Shown piece by piece: positions 1-7,742 of a stretch of 46,204 nt of DNA. Both the position numbers and the translations under genes were made by a program. The stretch's first letter is position 1. Each line of letters starts with the position of its first letter. Source of the stretch: a virus; the IMG/VR virus record IMGVR_UViG_3300035179_000018, positions 1-46,204 of that record; one strand, written 5' to 3'. Under the pieces are notes generated by a model that ran no database searches, was not told where the DNA came from, and was given only the letters and a program-made list of their open reading frames with translations.

Positions 1-874
1 TTGGGCAGGAATGTCGATTAAAGATTTCAGGGATGGGGAATTTAATAGTGCAACTGTCGAGTTTCTAACTTCGCATGGCGGAGTATCCGCTGGTACTCGA
101 ATGTTGATTGATAAAGACGGTAATGTTACCATTGGTTCTCTTGCAGGTATTCTCAAAGGCACAGCAGGTGTGGTATCCGGTGGAGCTACCCATGCTGAAC
201 TTGCAAGTATTGACAGTAATCAGCATATAGACCATACAACGGTTTCCATATCCGCCGGTACTGGAATGTCTGGTGGTGGAACAATTGCTGCAAACAGAAC
301 TCTTACCTGTACCATTACACAGTACACAGATGCTCTTGCAAGAACTGCTTGCATTGCCAGTTCTATATCTGATGGTGATTTAACTCATAGCCCAGACGGC
401 AATTCTGTATTCGATGCTCTGGCATTAAAGTCTCCTATTGCTTCTCCTACGTTCACAGGCACGGTTACGATGCCTGCATCAATTGTTATTCCTGATGGTG
501 GAACAATAGGTCAGGCAGCGGGGCCTTTAATTGCATTTGATGATACACTTAATTATCTTGAAATAACTGGGTGTGATGTTGGTATTGGGACAATAACACC
601 AGGAGCAAAATTAGATATTGCAGGTTCCGGCAATATAAAAATTGGAGTTGATTATGCTGGATCAAATTATTTTTACAAAGCATTTACCACTGCACATTCA
701 GTATCTAATGTTCCTTCACAACTTTTCGTAGGTATGGCCGATGGTGCTTGGGCAGGAATGTCGATTAAAGATTTCAGGGATGGGGAATTTAATAGTGCAA
801 CTGTCGAGTTTCTAACTTCGCATGGCGGAGTATCCGCTGGTACTCGAATGTTGATTGATAAAGACGGTAATGTT
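1..874 (+). repeat. 127-bp exact direct repeat (1-127 and 748-874)
   Basis: The first 127 bases of the window recur without mismatch at 748-874; the sequences diverge immediately afterwards (acc... versus gga...). The distance between copies is 747 bp, a multiple of three, so the repeat is in frame within the fibre gene. A contig that begins exactly at a repeat of 127 bases is also what a de Bruijn assembler with k = 127 produces at a branching node. Confidence 0.9.
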
Positions 875-1147
875 GGAATAAATGTAACTCCTCTTGCTCA
901 ACTTCATATAGACCAATCTTCTACTACCGCAGCAATACCAGTATTGACTCTTGACCAGGGGGACGTAAGCGAGGAAGCAATTAGAATTATAGGGACAGCC
1001 ACTGATAACGTGTTGACTCAAACCTTAGTTGCATCCGCCGATGTTACAACATTCACACCGGCTGGTTATCTTAAAGTTTATATTTCAGATGATGGAAATC
1101 AAGTTACTGATGGGCCATACTACGTTCAATTTGGAACAATTGCTTAG
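2..1147 (+). CDS. tail fibre protein, C-terminal part (5' end outside window)
   Basis: The reading frame is open from base 2, so the ATG at 11 is internal; the same peptide recurs inside the gene preceded by more coding sequence. The protein is rich in Gly, Ser, Thr and Ala and has short beta-repeat motifs (SISAGTGMSGGG at about residue 80, SPTFTGTVTMP, GNVGI) typical of phage tail fibres built from beta-strand repeats. Bases 1-127 are repeated exactly at 748-874, so a 249-residue unit occurs at least partly twice. Bases 241-357 are identical and in frame with 46072-46188 in the gene cut by the right end of the window, so this is probably the C-terminal half of that gene. No chaperone or peptidase domain is recognised at the C-terminus. 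The likely role is host-surface recognition. Confidence 0.75.
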   Translation, partial: WAGMSIKDFRDGEFNSATVEFLTSHGGVSAGTRMLIDKDGNVTIGSLAGILKGTAGVVSGGATHAELASIDSNQHIDHTTVSISAGTGMSGGGTIAANRTLTCTITQYTDALARTACIASSISDGDLTHSPDGNSVFDALALKSPIASPTFTGTVTMPASIVIPDGGTIGQAAGPLIAFDDTLNYLEITGCDVGIGTITPGAKLDIAGSGNIKIGVDYAGSNYFYKAFTTAHSVSNVPSQLFVGMADGAWAGMSIKDFRDGEFNSATVEFLTSHGGVSAGTRMLIDKDGNVGINVTPLAQLHIDQSSTTAAIPVLTLDQGDVSEEAIRIIGTATDNVLTQTLVASADVTTFTPAGYLKVYISDDGNQVTDGPYYVQFGTIA

Positions 1148-1155
1148 GAGATAAT

Positions 1156-2058
1156 ATGCCAGGTCTACCATTTGAACAACTTCCCGCACAGGATGATCCG
1201 TTGACAATGCTTGGTGAGATGACCAAGAGGCAATTAGCCGATCTGGAACAACAGGCAAGTCAGGCGGAACAACAGGCAACGGCGGAATCTCAAAACCGAT
1301 TGCAGACATTGCGACAGGAATGGCAAATTGAAAAACAAGGATTGGAACAAGAATGGAATCAATTACTTGATATGAACTTAGACCAAGAAACACTTTCAAA
1401 ACACTGGAATCGTTTGAAGTTGGGGGTCGCAGCTTTACAACAAAAATATGCGCTTGCGGATACACGGATTAGGGGCAAGAATAGACCTGATTTATTGGCA
1501 ATCCAACAGGCAAAACAAAATGCCATTATGAAGATAAATCAAGAAGCCAGAGACAAACAAATTCGCATCGACCAGATTAGACGAATGGTTGTTGGTGGGG
1601 CACTTGATCCTTATGAAGGTAAATCAGAAGAATTGGGTCTTGTAGGACATACTATATCTGCCTCTCAATTGCGACCTGCAACACCGGCACAACAGATACA
1701 AGAGATTGACCGTGATGTAAAGTTGTTGGATGCGGGTACGTTAAATATCGGTGGCGGGAAAACATCCAATGATTTGACCATGCAGGAAAAAGCCAAATAC
1801 AAAGCTGATATGTATACGAGACGTAATAAATTGAGCCGACAGATGGGTGGACAATATGCCGGGCCTATGCAGACAGCAACCCGTCTACAACGTGTGGCCG
1901 CAGAACAGATGGCCGATTCATTTACCCAGGGGATCGCAGAACAAAAACCTAAGAGAAAACCTCTTACACGGGAAGTGGTGGAGCAATACAAAAAAGCAGG
2001 ATTGACCAAAGAACAGGCCAGACAGATGGCAGTACAGGAAGGATATACAATTGATTAA
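1156..2058 (+). CDS. coiled-coil virion-associated protein
   Basis: A 300-residue protein follows the fibre gene after 8 bases and has a GGAG Shine-Dalgarno. Residues about 15-110 are a Gln/Glu-rich alpha-helical coiled coil (repeated EQQ/QQAT patterns), followed by a basic, helix-rich middle and a Lys/Arg-rich C-terminus. There is no signal peptide, membrane segment or catalytic motif. Its place between the fibre gene and the very large internal protein suggests a structural or ejection protein. I do not recognise the family, so the role is inferred from context and composition. Confidence 0.6.
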   Translation: MPGLPFEQLPAQDDPLTMLGEMTKRQLADLEQQASQAEQQATAESQNRLQTLRQEWQIEKQGLEQEWNQLLDMNLDQETLSKHWNRLKLGVAALQQKYALADTRIRGKNRPDLLAIQQAKQNAIMKINQEARDKQIRIDQIRRMVVGGALDPYEGKSEELGLVGHTISASQLRPATPAQQIQEIDRDVKLLDAGTLNIGGGKTSNDLTMQEKAKYKADMYTRRNKLSRQMGGQYAGPMQTATRLQRVAAEQMADSFTQGIAEQKPKRKPLTREVVEQYKKAGLTKEQARQMAVQEGYTID

Positions 2059-2117
2059 GGGTAGTTTGATACGCCTCAGACAGGAATTGTCAATCCTGGG
2101 GCTTGCTGGAGGCCAAA

Positions 2118-5100
2118 ATGGCCAATATTCTTGATGAAGTCTATGGTGAAACAGAACCTCAAAAGAATGTCTTAGATGAGGTTTATGCTGAAGGACCCAA
2201 AAGCGGTATAAGTGGTTTGGTTGAAGCACCGAAAGGTCTTGTTTCAACTTTCTTAGGTGCGGGCAAACGCGCATTAGAATCTCTCCAACACATGGAACAA
2301 GTAGGAGCAGAAATGCCCGGCAGTTGGATGCCTTCTCGTGAGGCATTTGTGGCAGTTGGTGCACCTTTACCGATTCCTGGGGCACATCTTGAAGAACCAA
2401 TTGAAAAGATTGCCACTGCTGAAGAAGCCTGGAAACCAACTCACGCGGGTGCAATTGCAAAGGTTGCACGGTTCGCAGGTGAGGCCGGTGGTTCAGTGGC
2501 ACAAATTGTCGCTGCCAGCGCAATGGGTGGTGCACCACTGGTTGTTACTCTTATGGGTACACAAGGTTATCAGTCTGCTTATGATGAAGCTAAAGCCGCA
2601 GGAGAATCAGAAACCAAAGCCAACATAGAAGGTATTCTGAATGGTGCGGTAAATGCAGCATTATCTGTTTATGGGGCGGATAAACTTGTTAGTTTCCGCC
2701 AGACTGGCAAGGCTTCGATGGGTGCATTTGTGCGCAATCTTCGAGGTCGTCTATGGCAAGAGGCCAAAGGGGACATAAAAAATATCACTCTGGACACACT
2801 TAAATCTGCTACTGCTGGAGCACTGACTATGGCTGGTTTCTCTGGTGCGGGATTGGCAGTTCCGGCGGCGGTTAGTCAAAGGTGGCCTAAGAAAGAGGAT
2901 GGTTCACCTGATTGGGGACAAATTCTCACAGAGATTGGCGGTGCAGCAATTGGCGGCGCAGTAATGGGTGCAGGAACTACATTGGGTGCTGCCATTCCCA
3001 GGGGATTACATGAGGCTACAATGCCAACACAACCCAAAATTCTGGAGACGGCGAGACAAATCCAGGAAGCCGAACTTACACTTTTTGAAACACCTTTTGA
3101 AAAAGCCAGATCATTAGATGATTTGAAAAAAATGATGCCAGAAGTTGGCGCAGTTCAAACGGCAAAACCTTCTTCTGTTGTCGCAGACCCATTTGCTGTT
3201 CCTGAAAATGTTCGGCAGACAATGGTAGTGGCTGATAGGATTCAACAAGATATTACGCCACTTTATACGCGCGCAATTAGAAAAGAACGTGCGGCAGAAA
3301 TCAAAACAAAACGTGGAGAGATGTTTGCCCTTCGGTCAGGGAAAATAGAAGAACTTCGCAAACAAGGTATTGAACCACAGGAAATAACCAGGCGCATATT
3401 GGCAAGTGAAAAAGGACTCCTCAGAAAGTCTTTGCCGGAGTTCAAAACTCCATATACAACGGAAGATGTAAACAGACTTCAATGGGCAGTGCAAGAAGCC
3501 AATGTGTCTGAAGGTACAAAAAGTACACTTTATAGTTGTCTTAAAGACATGTTTGAAAACGGTGTTTTTCCTTCAAGGGGCAAAGTGCGCGAATTTGATA
3601 ATTTCTTTGGTACAAATATCTTGACTACTGCACAGGGTAGACCAGAAGGCGCAGTTGCAAAAGTTGCGGACTGGTGTAATGCCTATAAAGCGGTTCGTGC
3701 TTCATTTGACCATTCGATGGTCTTACGGCAAGGACTCATTCTTTTCCAAAATCACCCACTTAAAGGCACAATCGCTGTTGGCAAAGGTCTACGGGCAATG
3801 TGGAGTGATGAATATTACCATTTGGCTGATTTGAATATGCGGACTGATCCTTATTGGCTAAAGGCAGTAGAAAGCAATGTTCCTTATACAGAAGTGGGCA
3901 AGTGGAAAAAAGGTGAAGAACAGTTTGGTAGTCAGACAGCACATAAATTACCTTGGATAGGTAAAATAGTTCGCGGATCGGATAGGGCTGCTACAACATA
4001 TCTTAACAGTTTGCGATTCAGTTGTTTCAAACAAACTTGTATGCAATGGGAAGGACTTGGTAGATCACCAAAGGCATATCAACAACTGGCCGAATATCTT
4101 GGTCATGCTTCTGGGCGCGGTGGATTTAAGAACCCTGAAAATTGGTTTGAAAAATATAATGAACTCCTTCAGGTTGGGTTTTGGGCGCCTCGATTGACTG
4201 TTGGACGTGTGCAAACTATTACTGATCTTTATACCAAACCTGAAATTCGCAAAATGATTGCGGGTGATTTGGTCATGTCTTTTGGTCAGGGAATGATGGC
4301 GCTTGGTTTGGCCAGTTTAATTCCAGGTGTTAAAACAGGAATGAGTTGGATTTCTGCTGATTTTGGTAAAATTATTGCTGGAAAATTCAGGTCTGATTTT
4401 TGGGGTGGATATGCTCAAATCATGCGGACTATTGCACAATTTGTAACGGCCAAAAAAGAAATGACTGCTTCGGAAGAAATTTATCATATCAAACGCCGAG
4501 AACCTATAATAAAATTTATCCGAGGCAAACTATCACCACAGGCGCAAATTGTTTGGGATATGATAGAAGGCAAAACTTTTGCCGGCAAAATAGTGCGGCC
4601 AGAAGTGAATTTTGTTACTCAATATATGGTAGAACAAATTCCGCCTCTTATAATTGGTGATATTATAGATGCTATCAAAAATCAAGGATTGCGCACGGCT
4701 GTTGTTGCTGCACCAATGGCATTTTTTGGTGCTGGTGTACAAATTTATGAGGATACAGCAACAGGTACAGCACGACAAGTCAAGAATGGTTATGCCCATG
4801 AGATATTTGGTTGTGATTGGAATGATCTTGGTCCAGAGGCACAGAATGAACTGCGGCGCAACAGACCCCTCATTGGAACCTGGGAAGAAAAAGTCAAGTA
4901 TGAACGAGAAAATTATGACTTTGCGGGTATGATAATACAAGAATCTCAGGAAACAGGACGAAGAATACAAAAAGGTTTGTCAAACAAAGTCCAAAAAGAA
5001 TTGGATGGATTGGAGATAAAAATAGGTGGTATTCCCAGGCGTATAGGCAGTAACTGGTATTTGAATGAGAAACGGTTTACAAAGTATGAAAAGGATTTGC

Positions 5101-5294
5101 GTGAGACATTAGAGAAGGTTTTATCTGAGACTGTTTCTCAATCAGGGTGGAATGAAGTGGGTCCAGAAACACAGAAACTATATCTTGAACAAATGATTAA
5201 GGATGTGAAAACTCACATACGTGGGCAATTGGTCGAAACGTCTGATAATGAATCCAGACTGAAATATGAAGACTTACAAAAGGTACTGCCATGA
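2118..5294 (+). CDS. large internal virion / DNA-ejection protein
   Basis: The ATG at 2118 follows GGAGG at 7-nt spacing, so it is preferred to the upstream TTG at 2103. The product is about 1058 residues. The N-terminus has two copies of a short motif, N(I/V)LDEVYxE, separated by about nine residues. Two Gly/Ala-rich hydrophobic stretches follow (around residues 125-175 and 270-295), which could insert in a membrane. The central and C-terminal parts are mixed helical and charged with no catalytic motif that I recognise. Size, position at the end of the structural operon and the amphipathic or hydrophobic stretches fit a podovirus internal core protein that leaves the capsid during infection. 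It overlaps the next small membrane gene by 4 bases (ATGA). Confidence 0.65.
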   Translation: MANILDEVYGETEPQKNVLDEVYAEGPKSGISGLVEAPKGLVSTFLGAGKRALESLQHMEQVGAEMPGSWMPSREAFVAVGAPLPIPGAHLEEPIEKIATAEEAWKPTHAGAIAKVARFAGEAGGSVAQIVAASAMGGAPLVVTLMGTQGYQSAYDEAKAAGESETKANIEGILNGAVNAALSVYGADKLVSFRQTGKASMGAFVRNLRGRLWQEAKGDIKNITLDTLKSATAGALTMAGFSGAGLAVPAAVSQRWPKKEDGSPDWGQILTEIGGAAIGGAVMGAGTTLGAAIPRGLHEATMPTQPKILETARQIQEAELTLFETPFEKARSLDDLKKMMPEVGAVQTAKPSSVVADPFAVPENVRQTMVVADRIQQDITPLYTRAIRKERAAEIKTKRGEMFALRSGKIEELRKQGIEPQEITRRILASEKGLLRKSLPEFKTPYTTEDVNRLQWAVQEANVSEGTKSTLYSCLKDMFENGVFPSRGKVREFDNFFGTNILTTAQGRPEGAVAKVADWCNAYKAVRASFDHSMVLRQGLILFQNHPLKGTIAVGKGLRAMWSDEYYHLADLNMRTDPYWLKAVESNVPYTEVGKWKKGEEQFGSQTAHKLPWIGKIVRGSDRAATTYLNSLRFSCFKQTCMQWEGLGRSPKAYQQLAEYLGHASGRGGFKNPENWFEKYNELLQVGFWAPRLTVGRVQTITDLYTKPEIRKMIAGDLVMSFGQGMMALGLASLIPGVKTGMSWISADFGKIIAGKFRSDFWGGYAQIMRTIAQFVTAKKEMTASEEIYHIKRREPIIKFIRGKLSPQAQIVWDMIEGKTFAGKIVRPEVNFVTQYMVEQIPPLIIGDIIDAIKNQGLRTAVVAAPMAFFGAGVQIYEDTATGTARQVKNGYAHEIFGCDWNDLGPEAQNELRRNRPLIGTWEEKVKYERENYDFAGMIIQESQETGRRIQKGLSNKVQKELDGLEIKIGGIPRRIGSNWYLNEKRFTKYEKDLRETLEKVLSETVSQSGWNEVGPETQKLYLEQMIKDVKTHIRGQLVETSDNESRLKYEDLQKVLP

Positions 5295-5455
5295 ACGAAA
5301 CTGATCATGTAATACTGGCACGAATGGATGAACGTCTTTCCAATATAGAAAAACAACTTGAGAACCATTTACATTTTCATTATTCTCTCAATGTTGCCCT
5401 TGTCATTGCCGCCATCAGTGCACTCATGAGTTTTATTCTGGTCCTCGTTCGCTAA
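5291..5455 (+). CDS. small coiled-coil membrane protein, holin/XhlA-like
   Basis: This 54-residue gene starts in an ATGA overlap with the stop of the large internal protein. The N-terminal half is a short amphipathic helix (LARMDERLSNIEKQLENH), and residues about 34-53 form one hydrophobic transmembrane segment (VALVIAAISALMSFILVLV) ending in Arg. The arrangement, a cytosolic helix plus one C-terminal membrane span, resembles XhlA-type accessory lysis proteins and small holins, but no sequence signature proves the function. It is the last gene of the rightward unit, and its 3' end overlaps the 3' end of the leftward gene at 5369-5689 by 87 bases. Confidence 0.6.
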   Translation: MNETDHVILARMDERLSNIEKQLENHLHFHYSLNVALVIAAISALMSFILVLVR

Positions 5456-5689
5456 CACCTTGCCTGCTTCTGGGGAAATTATGATTGCTTGATCCCAAGC
5501 GAAAGCACATATAGAATTAACGCCGGATATTTTTGCTTTATCCTGTTGAATAGACATTTCATTTCTAACCACTTCAATCGGGATCAAGGCATAAATACCT
5601 TGGTTTATCCACAATATAGATTTAGGGTCTTGAATTGCAACCCAAATTTGCAATTGTCCGTTTGTTTTTATCACATGTAGTTTAATCAT
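5369..5689 (-). CDS. hypothetical protein, last gene of the leftward unit
   Basis: This 106-residue product is not recognised. The first 75 residues look like a small compact alpha/beta domain (QLQIWVAIQDPKSILWI, YALIPIEVV), and the last 20 or so are hydrophilic and overlap the opposite-strand membrane gene antisense. The start sits in an ATGA overlap with the preceding HTH gene, which supports translation in the operon. The tail overlapping 5369-5455 may be non-essential. No function is proposed. Confidence 0.45.
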   Translation of the reverse strand: MIKLHVIKTNGQLQIWVAIQDPKSILWINQGIYALIPIEVVRNEMSIQQDKAKISGVNSICAFAWDQAIIISPEAGKVLANEDQNKTHECTDGGNDKGNIERIMKM

Positions 5690-5916
5690 TCTGTGTGTTC
5701 TTTAATAAATCTATCTATCTCTGATTTCAACACATATTTGCGCCGCCGATCATATCCCACAGGTGCAATCAAATGAATCCAACCTGCATTAACCCATCGT
5801 TTAATCTTCCATAATGATAGCATCACACCAGTACGCGAATGAATATACAAAGATGTTTTACTAAGTGGTAAAACATCATCAATCAAAGTTTGTTGTGGTG
5901 ATACGATCTTTTTCAT
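5686..5916 (-). CDS. small winged-helix/excisionase-type DNA-binding protein
   Basis: This is a 76-residue product. Residues about 25-70 read as a MerR/excisionase-like winged helix: a helix-turn-helix (GVMLSLWKIKRWVNAGW), a basic hairpin (GYDRRRKYV) and a final helix (LKSEIDRFIKEH). The spacing is that of the AlpA/Xis-like 'helix-turn-helix domain 17' group. With no integrase in the window, a regulatory or DNA-architectural role is more likely than excision. It overlaps the upstream gene by 38 bases and the downstream gene by 4. Confidence 0.55.
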   Translation of the reverse strand: MKKIVSPQQTLIDDVLPLSKTSLYIHSRTGVMLSLWKIKRWVNAGWIHLIAPVGYDRRRKYVLKSEIDRFIKEHTE

Positions 5917-6160
5917 CCGGCAATTCTTTAAGTCTATACCACCGATATTGTCTTTGTTTGTTATCTACAATTACTGCAACCCAATGTTTCTCTCCAAATT
6001 TAATTACCCATCCTGGCCAAATACTACCAGGGATTTTTGAAAAAGTCCCCAATAGAATAACATTCCCCTCTGCTAAAATATCTTGCAGAAATCTATCTTT
6101 GACGTTTCGTTTGATCCAGGTAAGAAGTTGGTCTTTAGTAAAGATCATATATGATTCCAA
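5879..6160 (-). CDS. hypothetical protein
   Basis: This 93-residue protein is rich in Trp, Lys and Ile (SIWPGWVIKFGEKHWVAVIVDNKQRQYRWYRL) and probably forms a small beta-barrel-like fold. A second Met at codon 5 (base 6148) is a possible start. No motif or family is recognised. It lies in the run of short, closely packed genes at the end of the leftward unit. Confidence 0.5.
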   Translation of the reverse strand: MESYMIFTKDQLLTWIKRNVKDRFLQDILAEGNVILLGTFSKIPGSIWPGWVIKFGEKHWVAVIVDNKQRQYRWYRLKELPDEKDRITTTNFD

Positions 6161-6176
6161 ACTAGCGGGCAGGCCT

Positions 6177-6344
6177 TCAAATTATTCGCCATTGCAGTAT
6201 CAAACGATATAATCGCCACAACCAATGAAAGGATTCCTTTGCTACGGGAGGCGTTTTTTGCGTTGCCTTTAACCATTTTTCTACTGCTTTAACGTCAATG
6301 TAGTCTCGGTCATCACAAGGAACATCAGAGATTATGTTTGCCAT
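6177..6344 (-). CDS. small hypothetical protein (55 aa)
   Basis: The ATG at 6344 is preceded by AAAGGAGG at 5-nt spacing, one of the strongest ribosome-binding sites in this unit, and it overlaps the stop of the upstream Zn-finger gene (TAATG). The product is 55 residues with an acidic N-terminus (SDVPCDDRDYIDV), a basic middle and a Trp/Leu-rich C-terminal helix. The function is unknown. The site and coupling are the main evidence that it is real. Confidence 0.5.
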   Translation of the reverse strand: MANIISDVPCDDRDYIDVKAVEKWLKATQKTPPVAKESFHWLWRLYRLILQWRII

Positions 6345-6535
6345 TACATCCTCCTTTCAAAAACTGGCGGACAGGATTCCCTTGCCGTATGCTTCCAGTG
6401 GTTGGTTTTTGAATTTAATTCAATAGGCCTGCCACATTTGAAACAATAGTATTGTTTTTTTCTTAACCACCAATCCTTCTCTTTTGTCCAACTCTCACAA
6501 AGATAAGCTGCCCCAGTATGACACGCTTTTTTCAT
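6344..6535 (-). CDS. small Zn-finger-like protein
   Basis: A 63-residue basic protein with a zinc-knuckle pattern: C-x2-C at FKCGRP in the middle and His/Cys residues near the end (HWKHTARESC). It looks like the small single-Zn-ribbon proteins common in phage early regions. Its last codons overlap the RBS and start of the next gene, so the two are probably translationally coupled. Confidence 0.5.
   Translation of the reverse strand: MKKACHTGAAYLCESWTKEKDWWLRKKQYYCFKCGRPIELNSKTNHWKHTARESCPPVFERRM
6358..6376 (-). repeat. copy of a recurrent CTGCCCGCCAGTTTTT-like motif
   Basis: On the minus strand this reads CTGTCCGCCAGTTTTTG. Related sequences occur on the same strand at 6594-6612 (CTGCCCGCCAGCTTTTTG), 6161-6174 (CTGCCCGCTAGTTT) and 20244-20259 (CTGCCCGCCAGTTTTTT). 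All lie between or at the ends of short leftward genes. The function is unknown. Confidence 0.4.
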
Positions 6536-6697
6536 AATTGAGCCTTAAAATACTATGGTCTCAAAACAAACTAACTACTACAACCAGCACTATCCAAAAA
6601 GCTGGCGGGCAGGTCAGTAAGGGTGCTACTGATGGTCTGTTTTTTCGACTTGCTACTTCACCCTTTTCATAAGTCGCCGCCAACTATTATCTTATTG

Positions 6698-6790
6698 CTA
6701 TCTAATCCTTGCGAGAAGTTTCTCGACAATGTACTTTAGGATTGGATACGCCACCAATCCGGCAAGAAATCCAATAAGGATGTTTCCCAT
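6698..6790 (-). CDS. very small single-span membrane protein (30 aa)
   Basis: The ATG at 6790 overlaps the stop of the upstream gene (TAATG) and has GGAG nine bases upstream. The product starts MGNILIGFLAGLVAYPILKY, a hydrophobic segment long enough to span a membrane, followed by a basic amphipathic tail ending in Arg. It could be a membrane-active peptide such as a holin partner. It is too short for homology. About 160 bases follow without a gene, containing one copy of the CTGCCCGCCAG motif. Confidence 0.45.
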   Translation of the reverse strand: MGNILIGFLAGLVAYPILKYIVEKLLARIR

Positions 6791-7335
6791 TAGATTACTC
6801 CTTTCATTTTTAAGTTGCCTTTGATTAATTGCACAAGTTTCTGAGTCGATTTAGATTGCTTATCCAGTTCTTTTTTCAATGTTGTCTTTCCAGGATTTTC
6901 TCCACCAATTCCTATCATATTATCTTTAGCTTTCTGCACTCCAATAATAATCTCCTTAATTGCCTTATTCTTCAACAAGATACTTGCAGCGCAGATGGCT
7001 ACTGACCCTATCAAACCACACACAGCCATCCAAGTAGCAAAACGTGCAACGGCCAGTGTCATAAAGAGTGAAACACAGGAAGCAATTGTCGCAGATATGC
7101 CGATCTTGTTGCCGTTCATCAGAGCAAATACTCCACTAGCAATACCCAGAATAGACAAAGTAGCAAGCCAATTGGTTTGTTTGGCCACGTTCCAAAGTTG
7201 TTCTATTGGGGTTGGAATAATAGGGGTGGTAGGTTTAGTTGGCAAACTCAAATAAGTACAACCACCAAGACTTATGAGAAAACCTCCTAAAATAAGCAAT
7301 CCCAACAAAGTACATAAAACAAGAATCTTATTCAT
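6790..7335 (-). CDS. predicted polytopic lipoprotein-like membrane protein
   Basis: This 181-residue protein opens with a basic residue and a long hydrophobic segment ending in a lipobox-like LISLGGC at about residues 20-26, then a Pro/Thr-rich linker (KPTTPIIPTP). Three further hydrophobic segments lie around residues 58-73, 80-97 and 101-122, and a charged Lys-rich C-terminus follows. It is therefore an envelope protein, either lipid-anchored or a multi-span protein with a fortuitous Cys. Family unknown. It overlaps the upstream gene by 8 bases. Confidence 0.5.
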   Translation of the reverse strand: MNKILVLCTLLGLLILGGFLISLGGCTYLSLPTKPTTPIIPTPIEQLWNVAKQTNWLATLSILGIASGVFALMNGNKIGISATIASCVSLFMTLAVARFATWMAVCGLIGSVAICAASILLKNKAIKEIIIGVQKAKDNMIGIGGENPGKTTLKKELDKQSKSTQKLVQLIKGNLKMKGVI

Positions 7336-7561
7336 TTTCTACTGCCTCCATAATTACTGCTTTTTTCAAACCAGTTTTTACATATTCAACAAATTCTTTT
7401 GTTGATAGTCGGTGGATCATCAATTCTTCAATAGGAAATTGAACTTCTCCAAGACCAAAAAATACCTGAATTGTACGTTTTGTTGGATCATATTGTGCGA
7501 AGACACACATTAAATCCTTTACGGTTGCATAAACCACATCTCTCATTCCAAGTTCATTCAT
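7328..7561 (-). CDS. hypothetical protein (77 aa)
   Basis: A 77-residue product with a predicted beta-rich N-terminal half (DVVYATVKDLMCVFAQYD, TIQVFFGLGEVQFPIEEL) and a helical C-terminus. There are no catalytic residues or membrane segments. Its 8-base overlaps with both neighbours fit a tightly packed early operon. No function is proposed. Confidence 0.5.
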   Translation of the reverse strand: MNELGMRDVVYATVKDLMCVFAQYDPTKRTIQVFFGLGEVQFPIEELMIHRLSTKEFVEYVKTGLKKAVIMEAVENE

Positions 7562-7742
7562 TCTTCACTGCCTCCAGTTCTTTTTGAATATCTTTTACAC
7601 CATCAAGACCATCCCAATCACTTGGATAATTTAATTTTATTTGATATAATGCCCATTTCAAAGCAGCAATCCAAGATGTTTGTTGGGTATAATAATCACA
7701 ATCATCCCCATTTTCATCCCACCATTTTTGAAATTCATTCAT
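7554..7742 (-). CDS. hypothetical acidic protein (62 aa)
   Basis: An acidic, Trp-rich 62-residue protein (MNEFQKWWDENGDDCDYY, then TSWIAALKWALYQIK) of a type often seen beside phage replication genes. It is probably all-helical. The start codon overlaps the stop of the primase-helicase gene in an ATGA arrangement, so its expression is likely coupled to that gene. Confidence 0.5.
   Translation of the reverse strand: MNEFQKWWDENGDDCDYYTQQTSWIAALKWALYQIKLNYPSDWDGLDGVKDIQKELEAVKNE

Noticed and set aside
1918-2538. 206-residue minus-strand frame opposite the internal protein
   Set aside because: It is antisense to two strongly supported plus-strand genes, with low-complexity His/Gln composition typical of a shadow frame.
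5686-5916. Excisionase implying a temperate phage
   Set aside because: The winged helix resembles Xis/AlpA, but no integrase, attachment site or repressor is recognised.
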